From: Spirochaetaceae bacterium
GTDB lineage: Bacteria; Spirochaetota; Leptospiria; Leptospirales; Leptonemataceae
Direction of reading: 5' to 3'
DNA length: 64,000 nt
NCBI GenBank assembly: GCA_002730875.1
Contig: PCBI01000002.1
Coordinates: 1-64,000 of the forward strand
Positions 32,983-42,004 of this stretch are shown one piece after another. The number at the start of each line of letters is the position of its first letter. Within the stretch, counting starts at the first letter, position 1. The notes beneath the pieces are model-generated. The model was not told where the DNA came from. It worked only from the letters and a program-made list of their open reading frames with translations, and did not search any database. A program made the position numbers and the translations under genes.

Positions 32983-34308
32983 CTAGCTCTGGATTACCGA
33001 TTCCTGGCTGTCCTGGTCCCGGAAAATCTTTTTGCGCTTCTGTTTGCGACGCTTCTCGCGTTCGGATCGTCGCAAATGCAAAGCGGCCTGCTTCTGCTTG
33101 GGCGAAGATTTGAGAAACTCGCGGACTTTTTTGATTGTGCCGGAGACTCGACCCTTGCGGCGCTTGTTTCCGTAGCGATTGAGCCATTCGTGGACTTCAG
33201 GAAATATCTCTTCGGGAGCTTCTTCGCCGAGTACCAGTCCAATGTGGCAGTAATCGGAGGAGTAATCCTCGCGACTGAGGATAATGATATCCTTGTGCTT
33301 CGAGGAATTTAATCGGTAGGAGTGGATAACCGTTCGTGGCGGCGCCACAAGATCGCCTTCGCCGGCAATGTACAGCGTAGGAATCTTGATATTGGAGAAC
33401 CCGGTACGGTAACTGTAAGATCCATCCTCCGTGGTTTCCGTCCCTTTCTGAATCCATTCCAGCATCTGGGCCGAAACCCCCGGATTTATGTTTTCGATGG
33501 CATTGTTCAGGAGCTTTCGTATAGTCTGACTGGATACATTTTCCGGAGAATAGATGAAGCGTTCCACCGGAGTCGTAACGCGCCCGCTCACAGGGGCGAT
33601 TACATTGGCGCCCAGCTTCAAATCCAGCGCGCCTTGAAGCCAGGGATACTTTGCCAGTGTGCTCCAGAAGCGACCGTTTACATGATCCAATCGACCCGGA
33701 CTGCCAATAGAAACCAGGCAGGCCACATTTTCGCTTTCCGGTAGTTTTCGTCCCAGAAAGCCGCTGGCTACCATGGCCCCCATGCTGTGTCCCACCCAGC
33801 TAACTTTGGGCGCGCCGGTAAGCTCTTTGACCCGGCGAATGGCGGCGGGTATGTCGTATTCTACAATGTCGTCGAAGCTGAACCGGGGCGGTTTTTGGGC
33901 CCCCGGACGATGGGACTTACCGGTGCCCCGCATTCCCATCACAAAGACCGGATAACCTCTTTGCTTCAGATAAAAGGCCAGGCTATGTCGGCGGTCCATA
34001 TCCACGCCGAACTTGTTTACTGCGATTCCGTGGCAGAAGATTACTGGAAACGCTCCCGGCCGGGGATAATCCGGGCGGTGGAAGTGCAGGGGAATATTCC
34101 AGCCGTCTTCCGTGCGGGCAAAAAACAAAGCATCGGCTATGTCTTCGGCGCCGTAGAGACGGTTCCAGATAATCCTGAATAGAGGATATACCAGAATTAA
34201 GGCCAGAAGACCAAAGGCCAGGGCGATGGCCGCTCCCCCCACTAGAAAGGAAATAATCACCAGCCCCATAGCAGACAAAACAAGATGTAAGGGTCGGATA
34301 TTTTCCAA
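32983..34308 (-). CDS. Alpha/beta-hydrolase with membrane anchor and basic tail
   Basis: 441 aa. One or two N-terminal membrane helices (LHLVLSAMGLVIISFLVGGA and IALAFGLLALILVYPLFRII) are followed by an alpha/beta-hydrolase fold: FCHGIAVNK (oxyanion strand), WVGHSMGAMVA (nucleophile Ser in GHSMG), acid region in AGEGDLVAP and a final His in SDYCHIGLVLG. The last 50 residues are strongly basic (KKVREFLKSSPKQKQAALH, then RREKRRKQKRKKIFR). It could be a lipase-like enzyme at the inner face of the membrane. The substrate is unknown, and the basic tail is not part of the family fold. Confidence 0.82.
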   Translation of the reverse strand: MENIRPLHLVLSAMGLVIISFLVGGAAIALAFGLLALILVYPLFRIIWNRLYGAEDIADALFFARTEDGWNIPLHFHRPDYPRPGAFPVIFCHGIAVNKFGVDMDRRHSLAFYLKQRGYPVFVMGMRGTGKSHRPGAQKPPRFSFDDIVEYDIPAAIRRVKELTGAPKVSWVGHSMGAMVASGFLGRKLPESENVACLVSIGSPGRLDHVNGRFWSTLAKYPWLQGALDLKLGANVIAPVSGRVTTPVERFIYSPENVSSQTIRKLLNNAIENINPGVSAQMLEWIQKGTETTEDGSYSYRTGFSNIKIPTLYIAGEGDLVAPPRTVIHSYRLNSSKHKDIIILSREDYSSDYCHIGLVLGEEAPEEIFPEVHEWLNRYGNKRRKGRVSGTIKKVREFLKSSPKQKQAALHLRRSEREKRRKQKRKKIFRDQDSQESVIQS

Positions 34309-34398
34309 AGCAGGGAAAGGGTGGAACCCGGCCGGATACGGTCAATCTCCTTTAAAGCAGGATTGACACTGCTCTGCAGCTCAAGCCTCTGACAGTTA

Positions 34399-34818
34399 GT
34401 GGCCTGGACACAATTCCGCGGTACTTTTTTTGAACTTCTCTACCCCCGGGACTGGGAACTGGAAATAATAGAAAATATTCCCTGTTTTTTTGATCCGGAG
34501 GGGGGCGGAGCTGTGCAGGTAGCGGCCTTTCGGCAGCCGGAAGGACAGGATTTCGACTTCGATGGCGAAATGGAGCGCTATCTGAACGGTCATGGGATCC
34601 GCATGGACAAATCCAGGATTGCCGAGTTCGCCCTGGCCTCCGGTCTTCCGTGTCGGGCCTGTGAGTTCGTTCTGGAGGATCGATTCTGGCTCGTGAACAT
34701 GATCGTTCAGGGTTCTCGGATGATCCTGGTGCTCTTCAATTCAGATGAAATACCGGATCAGGAGACCGTGCAAAAAATCTCCGGTCTGATCCAGACTATC
34801 CGTCTGGAGGGGCAGTAG
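34399..34818 (+). CDS. Conserved hypothetical protein upstream of purN
   Basis: 139 aa, GTG start at 34399. It begins FRGTFFELLYPRDWELEIIEN and contains GGGAVQVAAFRQPEGQDF, a pattern seen in small DUF-type proteins; the family is not named with confidence. ttgaca at 34363-34368 stands 36 bp before the GTG, while a -10 box is poor (ctctga region), so a leaderless start is possible but weak. It is followed by purN with only 3 bp between stop and start, so they are likely cotranscribed. Function is unknown. Confidence 0.6.
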   Translation: MAWTQFRGTFFELLYPRDWELEIIENIPCFFDPEGGGAVQVAAFRQPEGQDFDFDGEMERYLNGHGIRMDKSRIAEFALASGLPCRACEFVLEDRFWLVNMIVQGSRMILVLFNSDEIPDQETVQKISGLIQTIRLEGQ

Positions 34819-34821
34819 CCG

Positions 34822-35430
34822 GTGCAGCGGATTCTAACACTTGCTTCCGGAGCCGGTTCGAATTTTCGGCGGCTGTTGGATGAGCATGCCTCCCGCCCCT
34901 TTAATGGCGAATTTGTTGGTTTAATCGTGGACCGTTCCGGCACCGGCGCCGCCTCCATCGCGGGGGAAGAGGGCATACCTGTAAGGGAGTTGAACTATAA
35001 TGGCTTTCAGACCCGGGCCGAATTCGAACGGAGCCTTCTGTATGAAATGGAAAGGTTTCAGCCCGATCTAATCGTAGGCGCCGGTTTCATGCGAATATTG
35101 CCGGAAGCGATTATTCAAAGATTTGAAAACAGAATTATGAACCTGCATCCTTCCCTTTTGCCGGCCTTTCCTGGACTGCATCCGCAAAGACAGGCCCTGG
35201 AACGAGGAGTGAAGGTAAGCGGCTGCACCGTACATTTCATGGACAGTGGAGTGGATACCGGACCCATCATACTGCAGGCGGCGGTTTCCATTCCGGAAGG
35301 TTGCAGCGAAGCGACATTGATAGAGCTTATACGGGTAGAGGAGCATGAAGCGCTACCTCGAGCGGTACGGCTGTTTTGCGAAAACCGGCTCAAAGTGGAG
35401 AACGGAATCGTTCGGGTGATTGGCGATTGA
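34822..35430 (+). CDS. purN: Phosphoribosylglycinamide formyltransferase
   Basis: 202 aa, GTG start (34822). It transfers the formyl group from 10-formyl-THF to GAR in purine synthesis. It shows LTLASGAGSNFRRLLDE (N-terminal phosphate site, GxGSN), VGAGFMRIL, MNLHPSLLPAFPG (catalytic His and the conserved N-H-P-S-L-L-P-x-F-x-G) and the GVDTGPIILQAAV motif. Length is normal. It lies 3 bp behind the preceding hypothetical gene and 216 bp before purH, both in the same direction. Confidence 0.95.
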   Translation: MQRILTLASGAGSNFRRLLDEHASRPFNGEFVGLIVDRSGTGAASIAGEEGIPVRELNYNGFQTRAEFERSLLYEMERFQPDLIVGAGFMRILPEAIIQRFENRIMNLHPSLLPAFPGLHPQRQALERGVKVSGCTVHFMDSGVDTGPIILQAAVSIPEGCSEATLIELIRVEEHEALPRAVRLFCENRLKVENGIVRVIGD

Positions 35431-35646
35431 AATCGCAATGCCGCTTTTCGGACAAAGAGCAGGTATGGAGTTTTTCATTTTTCGCAAATGCAATTCTATA
35501 GCGCAAGCAATGCGAGGGGCGAATGGATCAGAAGCCTGAAGCCCAGGTAGGAATACAGAATTGAATACATTATGTGTGCCCGGTGGGGACAGCTGGTTCG
35601 AATTGCTGTCCGGAAACGGTAAGGAAGGGGGCACCAGGAGAAACGA

Positions 35647-37260
35647 ATGATCAAAGTAAAAAGAGCCTTAATCTCGGTGAGCGATAAATCCGGTCTGACG
35701 GATTTCGCCAGCTTTCTGCACAAGCAGGGAGTGGAAATCATCTCCACCGGCGGAACCTTGAAAGCCATTTCCGATGCCGGTATTCCCGTGAAGCCTGTGG
35801 ATCAGGTCACCGGGTTTCCCGAGATGATGGACGGTCGACTAAAGACGCTGCATCCGAAGGTGCATGGCGGCCTTCTGGCGCTTCGAGATAATCCGGAGCA
35901 TGCAGCTTCCATGAAAGAGCACGATATCCATGGCATCGATTTACTTGTTGTTAATCTATACCCCTTCGCGGCCACAGTAGCTTCTGGAAAGGATTTCGCC
36001 ACCTGCATTGAAAACATCGACATTGGCGGTCCGGCCATGATTCGCGCCGGCGCCAAAAACCATGGATATTGCGCTGTAGTCTGCGATCCTTCCGAATACG
36101 GCGCGGTAGAAACCGAGATTACTTCCCTGGGAGCGATTTCGGAAGACACCGCGAAGCGGCTGGCCGGAGCCGCCTACGCGCACACCGCATCCTATGACGC
36201 CTTGATCTCGGATTATTTTCACAAGACTCTGCTCAAGCAGGATAAGAGCGAAGAGCGCGCGACTCATAACCGGGTAGCGGAATTCCCTCCAACGATTACG
36301 CTTAGCTATCGAAAGCAAACCGACTTGAGATATGGCGAAAATCCGCATCAGCAGGCCGCATTCTATAGACCGGCTCTTTCTCTGGAGCAGGAAAAGCAGC
36401 AGGGTATCGCCGGCACCGAGCAACTTCAGGGAAAAGAACTGTCCTTCAATAATTTGCTGGATACGAGTTCGGCCCTGATGTGCTCGCTTTCCCTTCCCGA
36501 TTTCGGCGTGGCTATTGTGAAGCATTTGAATCCCTGCGGCGTAGCCAGCGCTTCCAGTCAGGATGACATTAACCAGGCATTTCTTAAAGCTCGCGCCTGC
36601 GATCCAATTAGCGCCTTCGGGGGAGTGATTTCCATTAACGGCGAAGTGGACAAAACCCTGGCCGAAACAATCGCCGAACAGTTTGCCGAAGTGATCGTGG
36701 CCCCGCATTTTTCGCCGGAGGCGTTGGAGGTGTTCTCGGCCAAAAAGAATCTAAGATTGCTGCGAGTGGATCGTCCGGAGCGGTTTCTGGAAGCGCAAAA
36801 GGAGATTCGTCAGGTTCACGATGGCATCTTGCTGCAGGACATGGATATCAGCTATAATGATCGCGATCAATGGAAAGTAGTGAGCAAAAGGGAGCCGGAC
36901 AGCCGCGAATGGCAGGCCATGCAATTCGCCTGGCGATTGGTGAAACATGTTAAATCCAATGCAATCGTATTTACCGGTCCTTCGGAAAGTCTGGCCATTG
37001 GCGCCGGGCAAATGAGTCGAGTGGATGCGGCCGAAATCGCCATGTCCAAAGCCAGGAAGCTGGAGATTGATCTCCACGGTTCGGTGGCCGCCTCGGATGC
37101 ATTTTTCCCGTTCCGGGACGGATTGGACATTCTGGCCCGCGCCGGCGCTACCGCAGTCATTCAGCCCGGGGGCTCGGTGCGGGATGAAGAAGTGATCGCC
37201 GCTGCCGATGAGCAGGGAGTGGCCATGGTGTTTACTGGAATGCGCCATTTCCGGCACTGA
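35647..37260 (+). CDS. purH: Bifunctional AICAR transformylase/IMP cyclohydrolase
   Basis: 537 aa, the standard length. The N-terminal IMP cyclohydrolase (MGS-like) domain begins [20 protein letters not shown] and includes STGGTLKAI and [16 protein letters not shown]. The C-terminal AICAR formyltransferase has [29 protein letters not shown] and ends RHFRH, the usual PurH C-terminus. It performs the last two steps to IMP. It has a good ribosome binding site (ggag). The last codons and stop are repeated as a 19-bp tandem duplication directly behind the gene. Confidence 0.97.
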   Translation: MIKVKRALISVSDKSGLTDFASFLHKQGVEIISTGGTLKAISDAGIPVKPVDQVTGFPEMMDGRLKTLHPKVHGGLLALRDNPEHAASMKEHDIHGIDLLVVNLYPFAATVASGKDFATCIENIDIGGPAMIRAGAKNHGYCAVVCDPSEYGAVETEITSLGAISEDTAKRLAGAAYAHTASYDALISDYFHKTLLKQDKSEERATHNRVAEFPPTITLSYRKQTDLRYGENPHQQAAFYRPALSLEQEKQQGIAGTEQLQGKELSFNNLLDTSSALMCSLSLPDFGVAIVKHLNPCGVASASSQDDINQAFLKARACDPISAFGGVISINGEVDKTLAETIAEQFAEVIVAPHFSPEALEVFSAKKNLRLLRVDRPERFLEAQKEIRQVHDGILLQDMDISYNDRDQWKVVSKREPDSREWQAMQFAWRLVKHVKSNAIVFTGPSESLAIGAGQMSRVDAAEIAMSKARKLEIDLHGSVAASDAFFPFRDGLDILARAGATAVIQPGGSVRDEEVIAAADEQGVAMVFTGMRHFRH

Positions 37261-37279
37261 GCGCCATTTCCGGCACCTA
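37242..37279 (+). repeat. 19-bp tandem duplication of the purH 3' end
   Basis: gcgccatttccggcactga (37242-37260), encoding the last residues and the stop codon, is followed at once by a copy (37261-37279) with 17 of 19 identical positions. The second copy lies outside the gene. Confidence 0.85.
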
Positions 37280-37384
37280 GACGGGGCCCCCTTCCGGAGG
37301 CCCGCGGAGAGTAGCGGCCAGTAATGGCCCGGGATAGTGCGAAAGCGGCGGATGCGAAAAAGGGCAGTAGAGAGGAGAGTTACC

Positions 37385-37813
37385 GTGGTGTGTGGCAAGA
37401 TTATGCGGCGGTTCGGGTTTCAAGCCCGCGCTTTGCTTCTGGTTTTGGCAGGCGGGCTTCTGCCTGCCTGCGCCACCGTTCAGTCCCCGGAACCCTATGA
37501 ACCGGGAAGCGTTCGCAATCCGATCCAGCTCAACGGATTCCAGGGACAGCTGGACTATTTAAGAGCGCTCCATGCCGGGCCCGAGGCGGTGGAGTTCCGG
37601 TTCGAAAAAACCGTGCCTGGCTACGACAACCACTGGCTGGATGTCTATTTGATCTCGCCGCCCCATCCAGGTTCCGAATTGGAGGTCATTCTGGAAGAAC
37701 GGCCGGATGCGTTTCGCATCTATCTGGACGGCTATCATCCCGAAGCGGATCTTGAAAACGCTCCGGTGCCGGCCGGCTACCGACTGATTCCGTTCCCGCA
37801 GGCTACGAACTGA
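37385..37813 (+). CDS. Putative lipoprotein
   Basis: About 142 aa. The start is GTG 37385 (or 37388), four to ten nt behind ggag at 37372-37375; ATG at 37403 is an alternative. The N-terminus ends with the lipobox-like GGLLPACATVQ. The mature part is acidic and Pro-rich, with RFEKTVPGYDNHWLDVYLI and DGYHPEADLENAPVP. I do not recognise a family. It lies 120 bp behind purH but is probably separate. It is convergent with the S41 protease gene. Confidence 0.68.
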   Translation: MVCGKIMRRFGFQARALLLVLAGGLLPACATVQSPEPYEPGSVRNPIQLNGFQGQLDYLRALHAGPEAVEFRFEKTVPGYDNHWLDVYLISPPHPGSELEVILEERPDAFRIYLDGYHPEADLENAPVPAGYRLIPFPQATN

Positions 37814-37886
37814 TTCTGTGAAACCGACGATTGACGATCCGGCAGCTTAAAAACTAATCCTGCGAAACTGAAGATTGACGCTCTGG
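37811..37886 (+). repeat. Imperfect direct repeat, 32 bp, spaced 44 bp
   Basis: Two segments, 37811-37842 and 37855-37886, share gaaac, gattgacg and ctgg blocks (about 26 of 32 positions). They lie in the convergent region behind the lipoprotein gene. Origin unknown. Confidence 0.5.
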
Positions 37887-37993
37887 AAATGGTATTCAGA
37901 GGCCGAGGCGGCGCTACCGGCGGAACCTGTGGAGCTGTGTCCGTTTTTCCCGGGGCGATTCGATGATATGGAAACGGACCTGGAAACGGAAGT

Positions 37994-39232
37994 CTATTTC
38001 AGCGCTTCTGCTACAGCCTGGTGGGCCGGGTCATTGATTCCCGGGGAAGACATGGGCGCAGTGAGCGGCAGATAGTCCTCGGTGACGATGTCGGTGGGCA
38101 CTCCGTTCAGGTGAAGGGCGTTGCCGTCCGGTCCGCGAATGATTCCGGTAGTGAGTTTGAGCATCCCCTGGCCCAGCGGAAAGGAATCGGCCGTGAAGGC
38201 ATTGCCTTTGAGCCGGGGACCTACCAGCGATACCCGGGGAGACGCGGAAAGGGCGGCTGCGAGCACTTCGGAGAAAGGGGAGGCGCTGTTGCCTACCAGG
38301 ACAAATACAGGTCCTTCGTAGCTTACCTCTTCGCCAGCCTGGTAGGTTCTTTTCTGGTCCGGTCTCGTTTCGCTGGTTCCCAGGGCGCCGCCGGAAACCA
38401 GCAGGTCGGCCATGCGAAATACCTCATCGAACTCCCCGAAGTTAAGCTTGCGAAGGTCCAGCACGAGAGCATCCATTGTTTCGCTACCCCGGAGCATGGC
38501 TTTCAGATCATCGGAAGCCCCGGACAATGCAGAGCGTAGCTGAATTACCAGTACTTTCTTTTCGCCCACTTTCCAGGTGTTTCTTCCTGGCGTGGGCCCC
38601 GGAAATTGAGATCGGACCAGGGTGTAGCTCTTTCCATCCAGGGTCATCTCGACTTCGGAATCCAGGGGGCCTCGAATTCTGGCCGCCACGCCTTCTACGC
38701 TAAGGCCCTGCACGTTCTCTCCGTCCACCGATTGAATAATGCTGCCAGTTGGAAGTCCCCTTCGCTGGGCCGGAGAGCCATCCAGAACATCTACGATTCG
38801 AAATCGGCCGTCGTCGTCCTTTCTGATTACAATACCGGTGCCAGCTTTTCTGGAGGAGTCCTCCAGGAGTTTGTAGGAACGGGAATCTATGAAATAGCTG
38901 GATTGATCGGGTAATCGCAGCAAGGTTGCATGAAGAAAATCTACGGTCTTTTTGGATACAATTTCGGGATCGCCTCCGGATGCCTGGAGGTTTTTGATCA
39001 CAGTGTCCAGGTCGGCGGCGCTATTTTCGTAGCCGGTGACAGATTTCAACGCTTCGGCATAGACTTCGTTCAGGGAGTACTTGAAGTCCGCATCCGGATA
39101 GAAATAATAATGGTCTTCCAGAGCTTTTTGGAATTCCGGAAGAAGCTGCTCCGGATCAACCAGCGCCGCCCGGTCTTTACAGCCTGAAAGAAGTAGAAAT
39201 GAAAGAAATAGAAGAGAAATGCTGCGAGTCAC
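37994..39232 (-). CDS. S41-family (C-terminal processing) protease, lipoprotein
   Basis: 412 aa, GTG start. A lipoprotein signal (SLLFLSFLLLSGCKD) puts it in the periplasm. A PDZ domain follows (GTGIVIRKDDDGRFRIVDVL, SPAQRRGLPTGSIIQSVDGE) and then the S41 core. The catalytic Ser is in VGNSASPFSEVLAAAL (normal motif GSASASE; one extra residue here) and the Lys in GPRLKGNAF (normal G-x-T-x-G-K). Both dyad residues are present but in altered contexts, so activity is likely but not certain. It lies 30 bp behind aroC in the same direction. Confidence 0.83.
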   Translation of the reverse strand: MTRSISLLFLSFLLLSGCKDRAALVDPEQLLPEFQKALEDHYYFYPDADFKYSLNEVYAEALKSVTGYENSAADLDTVIKNLQASGGDPEIVSKKTVDFLHATLLRLPDQSSYFIDSRSYKLLEDSSRKAGTGIVIRKDDDGRFRIVDVLDGSPAQRRGLPTGSIIQSVDGENVQGLSVEGVAARIRGPLDSEVEMTLDGKSYTLVRSQFPGPTPGRNTWKVGEKKVLVIQLRSALSGASDDLKAMLRGSETMDALVLDLRKLNFGEFDEVFRMADLLVSGGALGTSETRPDQKRTYQAGEEVSYEGPVFVLVGNSASPFSEVLAAALSASPRVSLVGPRLKGNAFTADSFPLGQGMLKLTTGIIRGPDGNALHLNGVPTDIVTEDYLPLTAPMSSPGINDPAHQAVAEALK

Positions 39233-39262
39233 GAAAGGACTGTGGCCGTTTCCCTGTACCGG

Positions 39263-40414
39263 TCAATGCTTTTTGAACCTTTGCCACCATTCCGGTCGGG
39301 CCGCCCGCTGCCTTAGATAGGCATCCATAAGTGTTAGATTAACCACGGACTCCACAATCGGCACGGCTCTGGGCAGCACGCAGGGATCATGTCTTCCTCC
39401 GGCCCGTAGAGTGGTGGCCTCTCCGGCTTCGTTCACCGAGTCCTGGCGTTTCTTGATTGTGGCGGTGGGTTTGAAGGCAAGCCGCAGCGTTATCGGCATG
39501 CCATTTGAAATACCGCCCTGAATGCCTCCGGATCGGTTCGTTGTAGTGTGAATTTGCGGCACTCCCTCGATGCCGGGCCGGTGACCGGGCTCGGGCGCCG
39601 GGCTATCGGGTTCAAAAATGTCATTATGCTCGCTGCCTCGCAATCGGGTTCCGGAGAAACCGCTACCTGATTCGAATCCTTTGCAGGCTGGAATGCTCAG
39701 GCAGGCCCTGGACAGATCCGCTTCCAGTTTGTCGAAAACCGGATCTCCCAGTCCGGGAGGCACGTTGTATACTATTACTCCGATGGTGCCCCCTACGGAA
39801 TTGCCATCCAGTTTGGCCGCTTCGATCTCCTTGACCATGGCTTCCGCCGAAGGTAGGTGCGGGCAGCGTACCTCGACCTGGTCCACCTCATCGATGGACT
39901 GAGGAGGATTGTCCATTACCGGCGAATCTACCTTGCCGATAGAGTTCACCCAGGCCACAGTCCGAATTCCCAATTCCTGCTCGAGAATCTGCGCCGCCAG
40001 TTCGCCGGCGGCTACGCGTCCGATAGTTTCCCTTACGGAAGCGCGGCCCCCTCCCAGGGGAGTTCGGTATCCGTATTTAATATGGTACGTATAGTCCGCA
40101 TGGCTGGGGCGATAGATGTCGGCCCAGCGCATGTAATCGTTCCCTTTGGCGTTTGTGTTTCGAACGAAGAATGCTATGGGAGTTCCCAGGCTGATGCCTT
40201 CATAGACTCCGGAGAGAATCTCGAACTCATCCGCTTCATTACGGGGAGTGGAAAGCTTTCCCTGTCCAGGCCTGCGTCGGGTAAGCTGTCGCTGGATCCG
40301 GTGGGTATCTATTTTGATTCCTGCCGGGCATCCGTCCACCACGGCGCCCACCCCTGGACCGTGGGATTCTCCGAAGGTAGTTATCTTGTAGAGAGTACCG
40401 GTGGTAGAAGACAC
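39263..40414 (-). CDS. aroC: Chorismate synthase
   Basis: About 383 aa. It converts EPSP to chorismate with reduced FMN, the last common step of aromatic amino-acid synthesis. [17 protein letters not shown] is the conserved N-terminus, with the His of [40 protein letters not shown] and [19 protein letters not shown] are further signatures. A TTG at 40423 opens the frame, but GTG at 40414 gives the family's usual short N-terminus. It precedes the S41 protease gene by 30 bp. Confidence 0.96.
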   Translation of the reverse strand: MSSTTGTLYKITTFGESHGPGVGAVVDGCPAGIKIDTHRIQRQLTRRRPGQGKLSTPRNEADEFEILSGVYEGISLGTPIAFFVRNTNAKGNDYMRWADIYRPSHADYTYHIKYGYRTPLGGGRASVRETIGRVAAGELAAQILEQELGIRTVAWVNSIGKVDSPVMDNPPQSIDEVDQVEVRCPHLPSAEAMVKEIEAAKLDGNSVGGTIGVIVYNVPPGLGDPVFDKLEADLSRACLSIPACKGFESGSGFSGTRLRGSEHNDIFEPDSPAPEPGHRPGIEGVPQIHTTTNRSGGIQGGISNGMPITLRLAFKPTATIKKRQDSVNEAGEATTLRAGGRHDPCVLPRAVPIVESVVNLTLMDAYLRQRAARPEWWQRFKKH

Positions 40415-40609
40415 AAAAAACAAATTGTAGCAGGCCGCTGCAGTGGCAAGTCCTTACAATGTTTCAAGCCAGGACCAGAAACATGCGCCAATTATTTTGG
40501 GCCCTGGTTCAGGCCGGCCAGCAAGCCTCTGGTCAGAAACAGGCTACGTTAATCCGAAGTGGTCATGGCCCCGGAACCATAGAATTTCCCGGTTTCTCAT
40601 GTATTCGAT

Positions 40610-41266
40610 TTACTGGGGCTGCTGCTCTTCAGGAGCCGGATTGTCCGGGTTATTTCGCGGCATCCTCTCGGCAACGGCATCCATCATCAGCGTGGTAATC
40701 AGTGAGGCCCGTTCTCGAGGGAGTTTGGTAATTAAGAACGGTACAATGGACTGCTCGCCCGCCTCTTCGGCATTTCGCTCCATTTGAACAAAGACATCTA
40801 CAACATCCACATTACTCCAACCGCGAACAATGGCCACCGCATCGTCCGGGGGCATGGCTCCCAGTCTTTCGGCCATTTGTTCTATCTTTTGCTTTCGTGT
40901 GCGAGTGGCCTCGGTTTCTTCTTTAAGTTGCTTTCGGGCTTCCTTCAGTCCGTTCCTGGCTTCTTCCAGTTTTTGCTGTTCCTGCTGTAGCGCTTCCTGC
41001 CTGTCCTTCAGGTTCTGTTCCATCTCCTGAAGTTCCAGTTCCTTTTCTTTCAGTCGCTCTTCTTGCTTTTCCAGCGCTTCCCTGTCCAGCAGAGTCTGGC
41101 TGTCTTCGGAGAGCGGCGCTTTAGGAGGATCGGATGCCAGGAACGGCAATTTTTCTTCCAGGCGAATCACTCCCCAGGTATCCAGTAAATATACAAATAC
41201 GCCTCCAGTGAATAGAATCACCAGAGTCAGATACACAATACGTACCTTGGCTGAAAATCGACTCAT
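40610..41266 (-). CDS. flbB: Flagellar protein FlbB (MotE-like periplasmic collar/stator protein)
   Basis: 218 aa: one N-terminal membrane helix (IVYLTLVILFTGGVFVYLL), a long heptad coiled coil (EALEKQEERLKEKELELQ onward, about residues 55-135), then a C-terminal domain (ERLGAMPPDDAVAIVRGWSN, PFLITKLPRERASLITTLM) like MotE/MgtE-N. In Borrelia, FlbB is a periplasmic collar component. The order fliI-fliJ-flbB is the same as in other spirochetes, which makes the call firm. Its ribosome binding site gagg lies eight nt upstream. It is the last gene of this operon in the window. Confidence 0.88.
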   Translation of the reverse strand: MSRFSAKVRIVYLTLVILFTGGVFVYLLDTWGVIRLEEKLPFLASDPPKAPLSEDSQTLLDREALEKQEERLKEKELELQEMEQNLKDRQEALQQEQQKLEEARNGLKEARKQLKEETEATRTRKQKIEQMAERLGAMPPDDAVAIVRGWSNVDVVDVFVQMERNAEEAGEQSIVPFLITKLPRERASLITTLMMDAVAERMPRNNPDNPAPEEQQPQ

Positions 41267-41412
41267 ATTAATACCTCAAAATGCACTGGTCGGCCCTTGC
41301 GTGAAAGGCAGCTTCGAAGGTTTGTTGCCACGGTCTCCATATTTTAGTTTCTTCCGGCCGCTCCCCGTACTGCGTCTCTTTCGCTTTTGCAGGGCTTCAT
41401 AATCTATGCAGG

Positions 41413-41949
41413 TCAGTAGCCGAGCGGATCCTCGCCGTCCACTGGCATGCCCATCTGTCTGTAGTATTCCTTCAATTCCTGTGCGCGACGATCCTTTAAA
41501 TCTTCGCCGGTGTCTTCCATTTGCTCCTGGTCTTCAAAGGTTCTCTTTGCGGATACTGCTTCGCTAAACAGGGAGCTTTGAAAGGCTTTTGCATTTATTT
41601 CTTCCAGTTCCTTCCTTTCCTGTTTTCGTAGTTGAAGATCGTAGTCCGCTTTTTTCCGTTCCTTGAGAATCTCCAGGGCCCGTTTCCTTCTTCGCGCTTC
41701 GCGAACCTTTTCCTGTTCCGCTTCCAGGGCCGGCCGAATCGCTTCCAGCTCTTCGTTTGCCTGAACCTGTTCGGCTTCCAGTCGCTCCAGGTAGCGGTCA
41801 TACATCTGGAACAACTCTAATCGGAAGGACTCTCTTTGTTCCCGGCTAAAATGCTCCACCTCCGAGCGGTAATGCTCGGCGGCGCGCTTCTTCTTCTCTT
41901 CGCTGGCATTTGCTTTTTCCAGCACCTTTGCCAGATCCGCCATAGCCAT
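41413..41949 (-). CDS. fliJ: Flagellar export chaperone FliJ
   Basis: 178 aa, almost entirely charged coiled-coil helix (KKRAAEHYRSEVEHFSREQR, EAEQVQANEELEAIRPALEA), the FliJ architecture. It joins FliI to the export gate FlhA as the central stalk. The assignment rests on the coiled coil, on length (about 150 in E. coli) and on lying between fliI and flbB. ATG at 41949 has an in-frame ATG two codons later; either may be used. It is 55 bp behind fliI. Confidence 0.85.
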   Translation of the reverse strand: MAMADLAKVLEKANASEEKKKRAAEHYRSEVEHFSREQRESFRLELFQMYDRYLERLEAEQVQANEELEAIRPALEAEQEKVREARRRKRALEILKERKKADYDLQLRKQERKELEEINAKAFQSSLFSEAVSAKRTFEDQEQMEDTGEDLKDRRAQELKEYYRQMGMPVDGEDPLGY

Positions 41950-42004
41950 TTTCTCTTCATGGTTGCGAATGCGAAGAAGCGACTCCAGGGAAAAGCGAAA
42001 CCGT

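Noticed and set aside
37875..38075. Small plus-strand frame in the convergent region behind the lipoprotein gene
   Set aside because: It overlaps the S41 protease gene end and has no ribosome binding site or recognisable content.
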